Shown here piece after piece: positions 33,949 through 44,586 of a stretch of 64,000 nucleotides of DNA. The stretch's first letter is position 1. Each line of letters opens with the position of its first letter. Location: positions 366,893 through 430,892 of the forward strand of contig BCKK01000003.1 in NCBI GenBank assembly GCA_001600615.1. The letters run 5' to 3'. The notes under the pieces were generated by a model. The model searched no databases and was not told the DNA's origin. It saw only the letters and a list, made by a program, of their open reading frames with translations. The position numbers and the translations under genes are program-made. This DNA is from Dioszegia crocea (Eukaryota > Basidiomycota > Tremellomycetes > Tremellales > Bulleribasidiaceae).

Positions 33949-35585
33949 CTCTATAGACGTCAGCCAATGCCTGTGCAAGCTAAGAATCCCCATTGCCCGC
34001 CAAAAGAGACAAGAACTCACACTCTGTCATACCCTCTTGCCAGTCCATGAGCAGCTGCCACGTCTCATCCCCAACTTCGACCCCACGCTGCTCCCAATCC
34101 TCCTCGCTAATCCCTTCGATCTGCCTCATCCGCTCCAGCAATTCCAGCGGGACACCTTTTCCGTCAAAGTCCGTGAACATCTGAGCTTCGGGTTCCGAAC
34201 GCCTCATCCCTAGCTCCCTATCATCGCTCTCCTTCCCCTCGACGAACAACGCTTGACGCCATTGTGTCCCGCCTTCTCCTCCACCATTCTCCACCTCAAT
34301 GTCCTGGAGTAGAAGTGTCACACGAAGAACTTCGTGCGAGGCGTATTTGATCGAGCTGACTGTACCGGTAGCATCTCCCGATGATTCGAGCTTATCGAGA
34401 TTTTCAAACACCGCCAAGTTTTGATTGTTCGCCAGAACCGATGTGAAGTGAAAAAGGCGCAAATGAGGAGTTGAGCGAAGCCAAGTAGCGATTTCAGGAT
34501 CGAGTCGACCGCTGCCGAAGGTGTGGATGAATGTTGGAGTTCGCGACAAGAACTGGCAGGAGAATACGATGATGCGCACCAAGGGGAGAATGGGCAGATT
34601 TTCGAGCTGATTGACGGCTCAGCGTCGTCTCCATCCAGAACTACTGACAGAAGCGACTTACCACAGTTGACCAATGGAAATCGATGATAAGCCTACGCAG
34701 ACTGGGAAGCAAATCTTGCTCCGTCGGTTTCAAAATCTCTTCCCATTCTGCCTCCCACCGGAGATCCTGCAGCCCGGGATCCTCGCTGATCATCATGATA
34801 AAGCGGTCTGGTGAATCGTCATAGTCCTCCTCGAGTTCGTAACGGACTGACAATTGTCGCAAGCGAGTGCTACAATCGATGAGATTTCGAAAGATTTCGC
34901 GAGCATCGGAATGTTCGTAATACTGACCATGTCGCTCGCAGCATTCAGGGTGCCAAAGCTGAGCTTCGCCCTTGAAGGCCAGGCGAATAGACTGGAGTTT
35001 GAGACTAGCGACAAAATCTTCTGGCCACTCGACGTCATCCCGCGCTTCGCAGTGCTCCGAAGTGCCGTAGACGTCTTCGATCTGGAGGTCGAGTGATAGG
35101 AGATTCGGCGCAAGACTGCACAAATAGGGTATAAACTCGACACGGTGGATAGCGTGGGAGAGTCGTACGTGGGCGAGTGATGGGAAGGAGAGTTCCGGTC
35201 CGCAGTAGAGAAGCCGGAGGTCGAAGTCGTTAACGTGTTTGGGCTTCGCCCCCTGGATGTCTAGCGAGACAAGAGTACTCGAGGCGTTCTCGATGAGTTG
35301 CAGAAGTGAGTGCGACATGTGCCTCTCCAGCGTGGTCTTGATCGTCCGAACGAGATCCCATCTCCTGACATTCCCACCCATCAGGGATTTGATTCTCCTC
35401 CGAATCACCGCCTTACCCGATGGTTTAGTCGTAAGATCGATGTCTCGCCAAATGATAGGCAGAGCGACAGCTCCACATTGTCGAGAGAGGAGGGAAAAGG
35501 CAGCGGCGGAAGGGGGGTCGAGGTGGAAGCTGATTTGTTGAAGGATTTCAGAGGGGATTCGCCAGAATGCCGCTGCAGTTGACAT
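33949..35585 (-). CDS. F-box/LRR-like family 1 protein, copy 7
   Basis: Three exons encode 503 residues when the terminal 70-nt intron (33951-34020) is spliced. The stop is then TAG with its T in one exon and AG in the next. Unspliced, the frame ends at 33980 after 13 extra residues. The F-box is MSTAAAFWRIPSEILQQISFHLD, SFSLLSRQCGAVALPIIWRDIDL, then the conserved RRWDLVRTIKTTLERH. LRR-like units: FPSLAHVRLSHA, IPYLCSLAPNLLSLDLQ, LRQLSVRYELEED, LQDLRWEAEW. A 55-nt intron precedes LPILPLVRIIVFSC, and the end has LELLERMRQIEGIS and QRGVEVGDETWQLLMDWQEG. It is the intact sister of copy 6. Confidence 0.85.
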
Positions 35586-36154
35586 ATTGTGCTTCAATGT
35601 CAGCTAGTCCATGATTTGGTCTGATCAGCAGATCGTGTATGTCACTATCATTCCAGGCTGGGTAGCATTGCTCATGATGCGAAGCGTTGGAACTCACCGA
35701 CTGCTCTTCAATTTGCCTACGCGAATGAAGCTTTCGTGATGTAGACACTTATGGAGCTGCAGCTCTTCCAGCAATTGGTAGCCGATACTAGCTGTAGACG
35801 TCTGTATTGCTTGTTCCACCAGTCGGGGATGGGGAAGAAGACAGGCGAGGAAGGGCGAGGAATACGGAAGGAGGAATGTGAAGACGGATTTGGAGGCTTA
35901 AGCGGAAATAAGGTTTGGCGGGGAGTTCTCCCGAGAATGGCCCGAGTACTGCCTACCTTGACGTGGAACAGTTGCTAGTGTATCGTGGCATCATAGATCA
36001 TAGCAGGGAGGTGTTATGATACGTCTACACATGTATAGGGTGAGGTCGCGAGACCTGATCTGATAATCTGTGTCTGATGATCTGTACAATGTAGGCGAAA
36101 GGGGGAAAGACGACGACGGAAGATTGCCCATTGGTATGGGGTATGCACAGCTCT

Positions 36155-37821
36155 CTCTGCATCAAATCAGCTTCGGCCAAGCTACGAGCATGGCGTGAAA
36201 GCCACTCTAGACATGAATGAGCCTCACAAGTAGCAACGCTCTCACGCCACGCCATCAACACCCGCCAAGCCTCCTCTCCGACCTCTACTCCTCTTTTGTC
36301 CCATTCTTCCTCACTGATACCCTCCACCACCCTCATCTTCTCCAGAACCTCAAGCGGCACCTGACGCCCCTCCCAGTCCGTGATATCCTGCAAGACCGGT
36401 CTGGACCGATCCACGTCATTATATCGATCCTCTGATCCATCTTCTGCGACATACAGCCTCCGCGGCAAATCCTTAGAACCTCGCGCCTCCCCATCCCAGT
36501 CTGGGAGACAGCACACTGAGATGCTTTTGTCCTGAACGAGATACCGTATGTGCAGAATCTCGTGGTCGTCGTGTCGGATAGAGCTGATTGTGGCTGTGCC
36601 GATCCCAAAGTTTTGCAACCAGTCCAGCGTGTCAAAGACCGCCAGCTTGTTCGTATCAGGCAAGTCTCGAGCGAGGATGATGGTGCGGAGACAAGGATTG
36701 AGGCGTAGCCAAGTGGCGATCTCGAGATTGAGGCTCAGAATGGAGGAGGAAAGGGGGAGAGTGGCGATGATTGGCGGTGGTGAGCAACCGTTACAATCAA
36801 AGCAGATGAGCTCTAGCGAGGGCAGGATTGGCAATTCGGAGGTCTGCATAAATGTCAGCAATCTAACAACAGCAAGGGTTTTGATGAATGCTGTACAAGC
36901 GAAAGAACAACATACCGGTGTGGACAGCCTGTATGACAGTAATAGCCTTTTGACATTGGGAAGACTCAGCTCTGACTTCCAACTGGCAAGTGTATCCCAA
37001 CTACCCTGCCAGTGTAGGTCATGTATCCCTGGAGCTGAGCTGAGCGCCTTGAGAAAGACATCGTCTTCATCCTCTCCCAAATCATGGTAACGATCATCCT
37101 CCCAATCGTACAATATAGACAGTTGACGCAGCTGAGGACTATATCCCGTCAGAAGACTTGTAAGGATGCGGCGGTCGCCATTATCAACACAGTAGTCGTG
37201 AATATATCCCGACATGATGAGCCGCATCTGGGTCAATTTCGTGTCGGTGAGATCGTGTTTCGGTATGGGAGGAAAGCCGTATGCGGGTCCGAGATCACTG
37301 TCTCGGACTGAAATGTCCAGAGAGAGAAGTGCTGGCGCCAGAGAGCAGATATAGGGCACAACGGCGATGTCGTTGACTGATGCGGACAGTCGAAGATGGG
37401 TTAACGACGGGAAGAGTATGTTGTGCTTGTACCGCAATAGCCCGACGTCGAAGTCATCGGTTATGCTGGCCGTTCTGTGTCGTTCAGGCGAGCTAATTTC
37501 GAGCGATTTTAGGCCCTTCGACGTATATTCGAGCAATTGTAAAAGAGGGTAGAGAGTGGTAGATGACACTTCCGCGGTGACGGAGCGTACCATGTCCTAC
37601 GTTCTCGGCTGTCCATGCCGAAACAGCTGGGTATAGCGTCTCCCTATGACACCTTCCCTTTCGGATGTTAAACCAACGTCAATACGGCGCCATACCGCAG
37701 GCTCGCCCGCCACAGCGCAAATTTTCGAAACGAGGGAGAAGGAAGTTGCTGATTTGGTATCCAGCTCAAGGCTGATTTTGAGTAGGATTTCGAGGGGAAG
37801 TGAGTGGAATTTAGAGGTCAT
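36155..37821 (-). pseudogene. F-box/LRR-like family 1, copy 8, in-frame TAG at a conserved Trp
   Basis: The F-box (MTSKFHSLPLEILLKISLELD, SFSLVSKICAVAGEPAVWRRIDV) is followed by GQPRT, TAG (37597-37599), then DMVRSVTAEVSS in the same frame. In the other copies this site reads R-x-W-[DGH]-[LM]-[VI]-R, so a TGG codon became TAG. Downstream everything is open: FPSLTHLRLSASV, LRQLSILYDWED, IHDLHWQGSW, then a 72-nt intron that happens to be stop-free and in frame, LPSLELICFDC, VPLEVLEKMRVVEGIS and KRGVEVGEEAWRVLMAWRE. A terminal 71-nt intron (36157-36227) again generates a split T^AG stop; unspliced, the frame runs to 36025. A single nonsense change in an otherwise intact gene suggests recent inactivation, or readthrough. 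Confidence 0.8.
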
Positions 37822-38219
37822 TGTGCCCTATGATCGGTCAGCTCTATTAGAGAGTTATAAGGGGTCAGTGATCGTGATCCCGGCGAACGGTTTCCGGCCG
37901 CGCTAGAATGATGATCAACGGTAACTCACCTAGCACCGACCGGCCGGCAATTTCTCCTTGGCAGACGATTCCCTCGATACGATTCCCGTACGATAGTCTG
38001 ATCTTGACTATCGGCGAGTATCCCGCTGGTCGGTGAGCTAGTAATCTCAAGCTCCGGCGTGATGGGAGTATGGTAAACGCCAGAGCAGACGCTGAAATGG
38101 ACCGCGACGTAATGGATGCACGGAGATCGTTTCAATCTCCATCTCCACATTCCTCAATTTTGCCACCCAATCAACACCCTGTTGATATCCGCACTTTGCC
38201 CACAAGCTCTCATCTCACC

Positions 38220-40010
38220 ATGGCGTTCCGTATCCTAGCCCAACCCTTGGTCCCAGGAAGCTCAGGTGAAGAGCCCCTCTCTAAGCGCTACACAACCCTC
38301 ACTCGGAATCAGACCGAAGAAGCCCCAATTCCCACGTCATATACACCCCCAACCTTCACCTCACTCCCGCTCGGCATCTTCATCCTCATCTCCCATCACC
38401 TCGACATCACATCCGCACTCTCATTCGCTCGCGTCTCGAGGCAATGTGCGTCAGCTGCGCAATGGCGGATATGGAGAGATATACACTTTTCCGAGTCTTC
38501 GCAGGTTGGAGGAGCCTCGGGCAAGGCCGAGGAAGGCGCAAGAGTGCAGGAGCCTGGCCTTGCAGAGAAGCTGAAGATGGTGATGTATCAAGAAACCGAA
38601 GAGCGGTGGGGAATGGTGCGCTCGATCAATATGCATTGTTCGGCCACAACAGCAGACTCCACCCTGTCGCTTCTCTCCCGCGCATCCCCCAATCTCCGCT
38701 CACTCATCCTCCAGTCGGCCCGTTCGACGATCCCCACCGGTCTAGACACACTCTGGCTTTCCTCCAGCCCAACATTATCATTCCCCTCCTTAACGCACAT
38801 CACCCTCGGAACCAAGATGGTCCAATCCCTAAACCTACTTCCCCTCCTCTGCCGCCAATGTCCTAACCTATCCACACTCGACCTTTCCTACAACTCCATG
38901 AATCCAAGTCGGACCCTCACCGACGACCCAGATTCATCCCTAGACCCAAATCCCCAAATCCACCTCGTCGATACAAACACCAAAATCCAGGTGTTTAGAC
39001 TATCATACAACCACACACCCCAATTCAAGGATGATCGAGATGATCCTTTACCCACTATCGTCTCTTTCCTCATTCACAGTCCACACCTTCGACAGCTCTA
39101 CCTCTTATTCGTTCGCTCTCGCATCACACAACTACATACGGTTGGAATGGCAATAACGACCCTGCCTGCTCTGCAGGATCTGTATATAGCTGCGGACGAT
39201 TTTAATCAATTGGGAGGGGTCGGTCTGTACTTGGTCCCCCCAGCTTTGGGCATGAAGCGATTGGTGATACCGTGTAGGACTGGAGCTGGATCAGTAAGTC
39301 CTGCGCTATGCTTTGAGTGGTCCATCTGATGATTATAGAAACTCATGCGGTCTTCACTCCCTCGACTCGAAACTGTCTTTATGGTCCCGATTGGGTACGA
39401 TCGCAGTCTACGCAAACCCAAATCGGGACCGTATCACGCCGAAGAGGATACGCTCAACTGGCTCAAATCACCGACGCTTAAACCCATGGACGACCTCTTC
39501 ACTTTACAACCTCGTACCGCTACATGGCTACGGCAAAATCCCAATCTATCCAAAATCTACGTTTCACACAGTATCGCCAGAATTGAAACTTTGGAGGTGT
39601 TTGACACGATGGATGAGATTGAAAAGGCAGGGATAGTGTCGGTCAATGTCGGTTCGATCGTTTATGGCGAGGAGGAACTGTTAGTTTTGAGAATGATGAC
39701 CCAAGGTGTAGATGATGATACGGGAGAGACTTGGCAGGTGGATTATTATGGAAGGAGGTATCGGACGGTGTTGTACCCTGTTCGATGCGATGTGGGGGAT
39801 GGTCATCCTTGTCCGCCTTCGCCGCAAGTTCGGATTCAACCGATCGTTAGGGAGATCACGGATTGGGATGGGAGGGCGGTGCCGGTAGAGGTTTTGGATA
39901 AGGTGCGGGGGGTTGAAGGGTTGGAAGGGGATATGTGGGCTAGGCGAGGGGTCAGGGTTGGGGAAGATACGTGGCAGGTCTTGATTGATTGGCGTGATGG
40001 TTTGGAGTGA
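38220..40010 (+). CDS. F-box/LRR-like family 1 protein, copy 9
   Basis: Two exons (45-nt intron) encode 581 residues from the ATG at 38220, which has a good CACCATGG context; an in-frame ATG at 38070 would add 50 low-complexity residues. The F-box is LPLGIFILISHHLDITSALSF, ARVSRQCASAAQWRIWRDIHF, followed by ERWGMVRSINMHCS. LRR-like units: FPSLTHITLGTKM, LPLLCRQCPNLSTLDLS, LRQLYLLFV, LQDLYIAADD. After the intron come LPRLETVFMVP, WLRQNPNLSKIYVS, DTMDEIEKAGI, RAVPVEVLDKVRGVEGL and RRGVRVGEDTWQVLIDWRDG. It is the only plus-strand copy inside the 29.5-41.9 kb array, so one local inversion or an independent insertion is implied. Confidence 0.85.
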
Positions 40011-40353
40011 GATGAAGTGAGTAGGTAGAGAGTTTGAGTGAGGGAATGTAGACAAAATTTGCAGACGATCATAGCTTCCGTGGGTATATCTGCGCCTATA
40101 CATACTTGTCAGTGCCTATATGAACAAAGAGAATAAACAGCTAGCCAATTACGGTACAATAACTCTCTGTACATACATCTTTAGTGTTACAAAGCGCAAC
40201 TGAACAACCTATTGTACAAAGGACGAGCAAAGGCGGGGCATGTTCGCTTCCAATCGGCAGCGGTCTATGCGATGTGTCAGCTTAGCTGTATCTGCTGTCC
40301 AGTGTCTTCGACATTGACAATACCCGAGAGAAGGTCACGGAAACTTACACGCA

Positions 40354-41887
40354 CTAGACGCGACAGTTCCGCCAGTCCATCAATATCCTCCAAGCCTCTT
40401 CGTCCACCACCACTCCTCTCTTATCCCAGTCCTCCACACTGACACCTTGTATCTCCCTCATTTGCTCCAGAGTCTCAAGCGGAACAGTAGAGCCTTCCCA
40501 ATCTGTGATAATTTGAGCGATCGGCTCTAACGATCCGAGACCGGGTCCTTGCTCCGAGTTTATCCCGGGCACAAATAGGACTTGCCCTCCTTCCGACCTC
40601 GCACCATGATATCCGTTGGTCCCCGGTTGGGCACAAGCCTCCTGTAGCAGGAGCCTGACCCGCAGAATTTCGTCTGCGCCGTGACGCACAGACGAGATGA
40701 TGGCGGTAGCGTCACCGGAAGATTCGATCGTGTCGAGGTTCGAGAATACCGCCAATGACTGGTCGTCATTTAGTTCGGCTGTGAAGTGGACGGTGTGGAG
40801 TTTGGGATTGGCTCGGAGCCATTGAGAGATTTCGGGGTCGAGATGAGGGGTAAGGGGTGTGTGAAAGATCAGAGTTGGCGATATTTTTGCGCAATGGAAT
40901 ATGATGGTTCGCAGTGCAGGTAAAATCGGTAGATCATCGACCTGAAGAGCTGTCAGACCCACCCTCGATTTGAGATGCCCGCGAATGCACTCACAGCAGC
41001 TGTCCAGTCAAATTCCACAATCAGACGCTCCAGCGATGGCAACATCTGATATTGGCTCGGCTTGGGTACATGGTCCCAACCTGATCCCTCCCATCGCAGA
41101 TCCCGTAGACTAGACGACTGGGTCATGATCTCCAGGAAGATATCCCTGTCTTCCCTCGACACGCCTTCGAGCGCGTACCGGATAGACAACTGCCGCAAAT
41201 AAGGACTGCGCTTGAGAAGGTCCCAGAGCACATCGCGAATATCCGGGAGGGATTTGGGGATTGGCCGCTTATCCCAACCTGGTGGGATGGGATGTGGATC
41301 TCCGCGGTATACCAGGCGCAAATTGTTAAGCTTGGTCGGTGCGGCTACCCATTCTATTGAGCCGTTATCGATGGAGATATCGATACTGACGATATTGGGT
41401 GCACGATAGCAGAGCCAAGGGATAAATTCTAAAATGCGTACAATCTCATTGAGGCGAATATGGGTGAGGGCCGGGAAGGATACATTGCGTAGGCTGCATA
41501 GTATCACCGCATCCATATCGTCTTGGGCTCGAGAGGGGGTGTTCCGTCCATGTCTAAGGAGACAAGATTGTTCGCTGTAAAGCGAAGTAGCACTGTGATC
41601 GAGCAGAGGGAACCGAGGAAGGGTACCACCTTTATCGAGCGGATAAGTCCCCACCTCTTCCTATTCCCGTTCAGCATCAATCGTTGGATCCGCCGCTCAA
41701 ACGGTGTGGGCGCATCGTCAGGTATTGTGGGCGTGAGGTTGATATCTCGCCAAATTGACGGTTCTGCCAGTGAGGCTAGTTGGCGGGAAGCCAGGGAGAG
41801 GCGGGAAGCGTCGCCAGTACCGAGTTGAGAGATGATTTGTTGAAGGATATTGGTTGGGACTGAAAGGATGGTGGGAGAGGGAGACAT
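40354..41887 (-). pseudogene. F-box/LRR-like family 1, copy 10, frameshift in a homopolymer
   Basis: Starts MSPSPTILSVPTNILQQIISQL with RLSLASRQLASLAEPSIWRDIN and KRWGLIRSIKVV, then leaves frame after LVSLDMDGTP and stops at 41504. The family sequence resumes in the -1 frame with DMDAVILCSLRNVSFPALTHIRL. The switch coincides with a run of five G on the plus strand (41535-41539), and one missing base there would restore the frame. Further blocks: LRQLSIRYALEG, LRDLRWEGSGW, a 53-nt intron, LPALRTIIFHC, TVPLETLEQMREIQGVS and KRGVVVDEEAWRILMDWRN. The RGVEVG motif is altered to RGVVVD, and the stop precedes the terminal intron position. A homopolymer indel is also the classic form of sequencing error. 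Confidence 0.75.
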
Positions 41888-42619
41888 GTTGTGGAGAGCT
41901 AAAGAATCAGCTGCGATTTCATATGAGAGCTGTAACGTGTTGATATAGCCAGTCAAACGATACACACGTACTTATGATTCGGTATTTTAGCACCTTTGTG
42001 TAACGGCGAGCTTACCGAGTTTCTAGGCCTATCTGCGGCGTGCGCGCTTGCCGGGCTCCTGACGCCTTCGCTGCGCAATTGCACGACGCAGATCGAGGTC
42101 TGCAATCCTGCGCTAGATGAAGGTACCGATGTAAAGTGGCGAGGCCCCTAATTAGTAAGGATCACGGGACTAGATTGTCAAGTGACCAAGTGCCTTAATC
42201 AGGACCGACCGCAAACTTAAGGTGAGGAATGAGTAGCTAGTTGAGGTCCCGGATTTCGCCCGCATGTCCATGATGGGCAACCTTTGCAATCGAGTCGGTC
42301 AATGGTGATGACGATCCTGTCAACTGTCATACAACAGCAGTCAACTCCGCACAGTCCAGAAAAAGCAACACCGACCACTTGCCTCTTGACTACAAACCTT
42401 CGTTTCCGTCCAACTATAACACTCCCCTCACCTTTTTGGCCATGGTCCTTTCCTCTCCTCCCATTGATCGCCCACCGTCTGATTCCCTGACTCCTCATCA
42501 CTCCCAAAACCTCGTCCCCTCTCCCGCCTTCCGCTTCCAACCGCCACTTGAAATCGATCCCGCCCAAACTTCCATCCCAAGTTCTCAGACTCCTAGAGTT
42601 TTGCTCGTTCGCCAGGTAG
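41888..42619. other. Intergenic between copy 10 promoter and AGX1 3' end
   Basis: Mostly non-coding. It contains a plus-strand ATG in good context (42442, GGCCATGG) opening 65 codons rich in Pro and Ser (MVLSSPPIDRPPSDSLTPHH) that end inside the AGX1 3' end. This could be an orphan first exon, but there is no recognisable domain and I do not call it a gene. Confidence 0.35.
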
Positions 42620-44044
42620 TCAACCCGATTTCGCCTTGAGAACCTCTTCAATCCCCTTAAGAACCTTATCGACATCGCCCCTTTCAGAGTCCGTGACGGT
42701 GATGCCCATGTGACCAATACGGAAGTATTCAGTCGCGATGGCTTTGTGGAGACCTGCCGCTACGACAATGTCTTTCCTGCGTGTGTCAGCTGGCGCCTTT
42801 GCGAGAGACAATCTCGGAGCAGCGAATCGAATACACCGGCCCAGCCATTGAGCCGGACCTTTGTGGTCTTAAGTCTTAGATGGATAGAAGACCTACTCGG
42901 CAAGTTTGGGCAGTATATCCGCCGCTTGAATCCCCTTGGGATATTTGGCCGCTGTCATTCCATTCGCAGCATGGTCTCTGCTAGTAGGAACGAACCCGAA
43001 GCCCAATTCCGCCAACTTATCCTTGACACGCTTGCTGGTGGCTTTGTGCTGCGCGAAACGATCTTCGAGGGATGGCGAGGCAGAAGTGATGGATTTGAGG
43101 GAAGAGTGAAGAGCGTAGACGAGCTGTACGGGGGCTGAAGTGTGAGTTAGGCAAATAACCAGTAGGCAGAGTTCGAACTTACGGGTAGCAAAGTACATTG
43201 GTCGACCCTCTTCATATGCCTTCATGATAGGCAACCACTTCTTCCAGCTAATATAATAACTCCCCACGGGAGTCTTTCTAGCCTCGAGCGTCTCAACGGC
43301 GCGTTTCGAAATGACGCATACGCTCAATCCGGGTGGTGTACCCAATCCTTTCTGAGTGGCAGAGATTACAATGTCTAATCCCCAATCGTCGAATCTGATC
43401 TCTTCGGAAGCGACTGAGCAGACGGCGTCGAGCGCAATGAGGGTCGAGGGGGAGTTGGTTTTGACAAGTTTGCAAATGTGGGCGGCGGGCGAGAGGACGC
43501 CGGTGGATGTGTCGACTGATAAATCAGCTTTGGCAGTACCCAAGAGACTAGAAAAACGTACCGTGGGTAATAGTAATGAGCTTAGGCTTGGATTTGAGCG
43601 CTTCAATGATTTGCTCATCTGTCGGAATCCCACCGACGGGAGCTTTAACCTGAGCGACTTTCGCCCCGTAGATTTCCAAACATTCGGCGAATGAATCCCC
43701 AAAGTAGCCCGTGTTGAGGACGACGACCTCTTCGCCCCTCTCAACAAGGTTGGCGCCTACTGCATCCCAGCCTAAAGTCCCACTGCCGCTAATGAGCACC
43801 GATTGGTTACCCTCTTTTTCGGCATAGACGACCTTCTTGAGCATCCTGAGACAATCGCCAAAGACGGGGATGAATGCTGGGGAAACGTGAGATGTACCCG
43901 GTGTAGCATTAGCCAAGAGAACAGGGTCGGAGAATTCGATAGGGCCCGGAATGCTGTGGGGTCAGCGGGTAACAGATGCTAGATTTCCTGGTGGACTTAC
44001 ACCAGGAGCTTGTGGGGAGCCTGTTTGAAGTCTTGAGACGCCAT
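42620..44044 (-). CDS. AGX1: Alanine-glyoxylate (serine-pyruvate) aminotransferase
   Basis: Five exons (introns 47, 46, 48 and 120 nt) encode 387 residues, the usual length. Blocks: LLVIPGPIEFSDPV, GTSHVSPAFIPVFGDCL, VLISGSGTLGWDAV (cofactor phosphate region), TGVLSPAAHICKLVK, LIALDAVCSVASEEIRFD, SATQKGLGTPPGLS (Lys forming the PLP Schiff base), PVGSYYISWKKW, FATPPVQLVYAL across a splice junction, and YFRIGHMGI. It converts glyoxylate and alanine to glycine and pyruvate. The C-terminus AKSG is not a PTS1 signal, so a cytosolic or mitochondrial location is more likely than a peroxisomal one. An upstream extension (IRSIARIAHPSLVAPPKRF) is open in frame and would be presequence-like. Confidence 0.92.
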
Positions 44045-44586
44045 TTTTGTCGTGTTTATGAAGCGCTTTGGAGGTGCGACGAGTGATGGATGGGCTATAC
44101 GTGCTATTGATCGTATAGATGTGCGGGACATGTATGTATAGAGTGTGGATAGGGACGCAGACAAAGGCCGGGTAGATTGGGCCGAAGACCGGGTGGCGCC
44201 GGGTGGAAGGGTCGTTATTCGGGCCTCCCCTTTGCGGGGGCCAGGCGGAGTTCGGACCCGTCTCCGTTCATCCGGATTCCCCTTTCCGGCTGTGCGGTTC
44301 CGGACAGAGTCAGTGCGCTGTGCATAGAGGTCATCTATACATGTACCACCCATCACATCCCCTCTATACATACATCAGGATCATCAGCTAGCACAGCATT
44401 GTACGCTCAGTGAAACAGAGTGTCAAAGGAACGACATTTGCCCGTCAGTCCCATCGAGAAGGGTCGAGCGAACGACGTCAGGGGCGTCGGCCGGCGCAGC
44501 GCAGACTTCTTGGCATCTCCCGTGGGTCTGAGCTCTGAGCTTGGGTCTGAGACTTCTTGACTCTATACATCTCACTACGACCAAGG
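44045..44586. promoter_or_regulatory. Divergent intergenic region of AGX1 and the PLD-like gene
   Basis: 542 bp between opposite start codons, with a G/C-rich centre (44160-44310) and no supported coding exon. Several short plus-strand frames in 44145-44413 overlap each other and look like composition effects. Confidence 0.4.

Noticed and set aside
42442..42639. Possible orphan first exon MVLSSPPIDRPPSD
   Set aside because: Good ATG context but Pro/Ser-rich, no recognised domain, and it ends inside the 3' end of AGX1 on the other strand.
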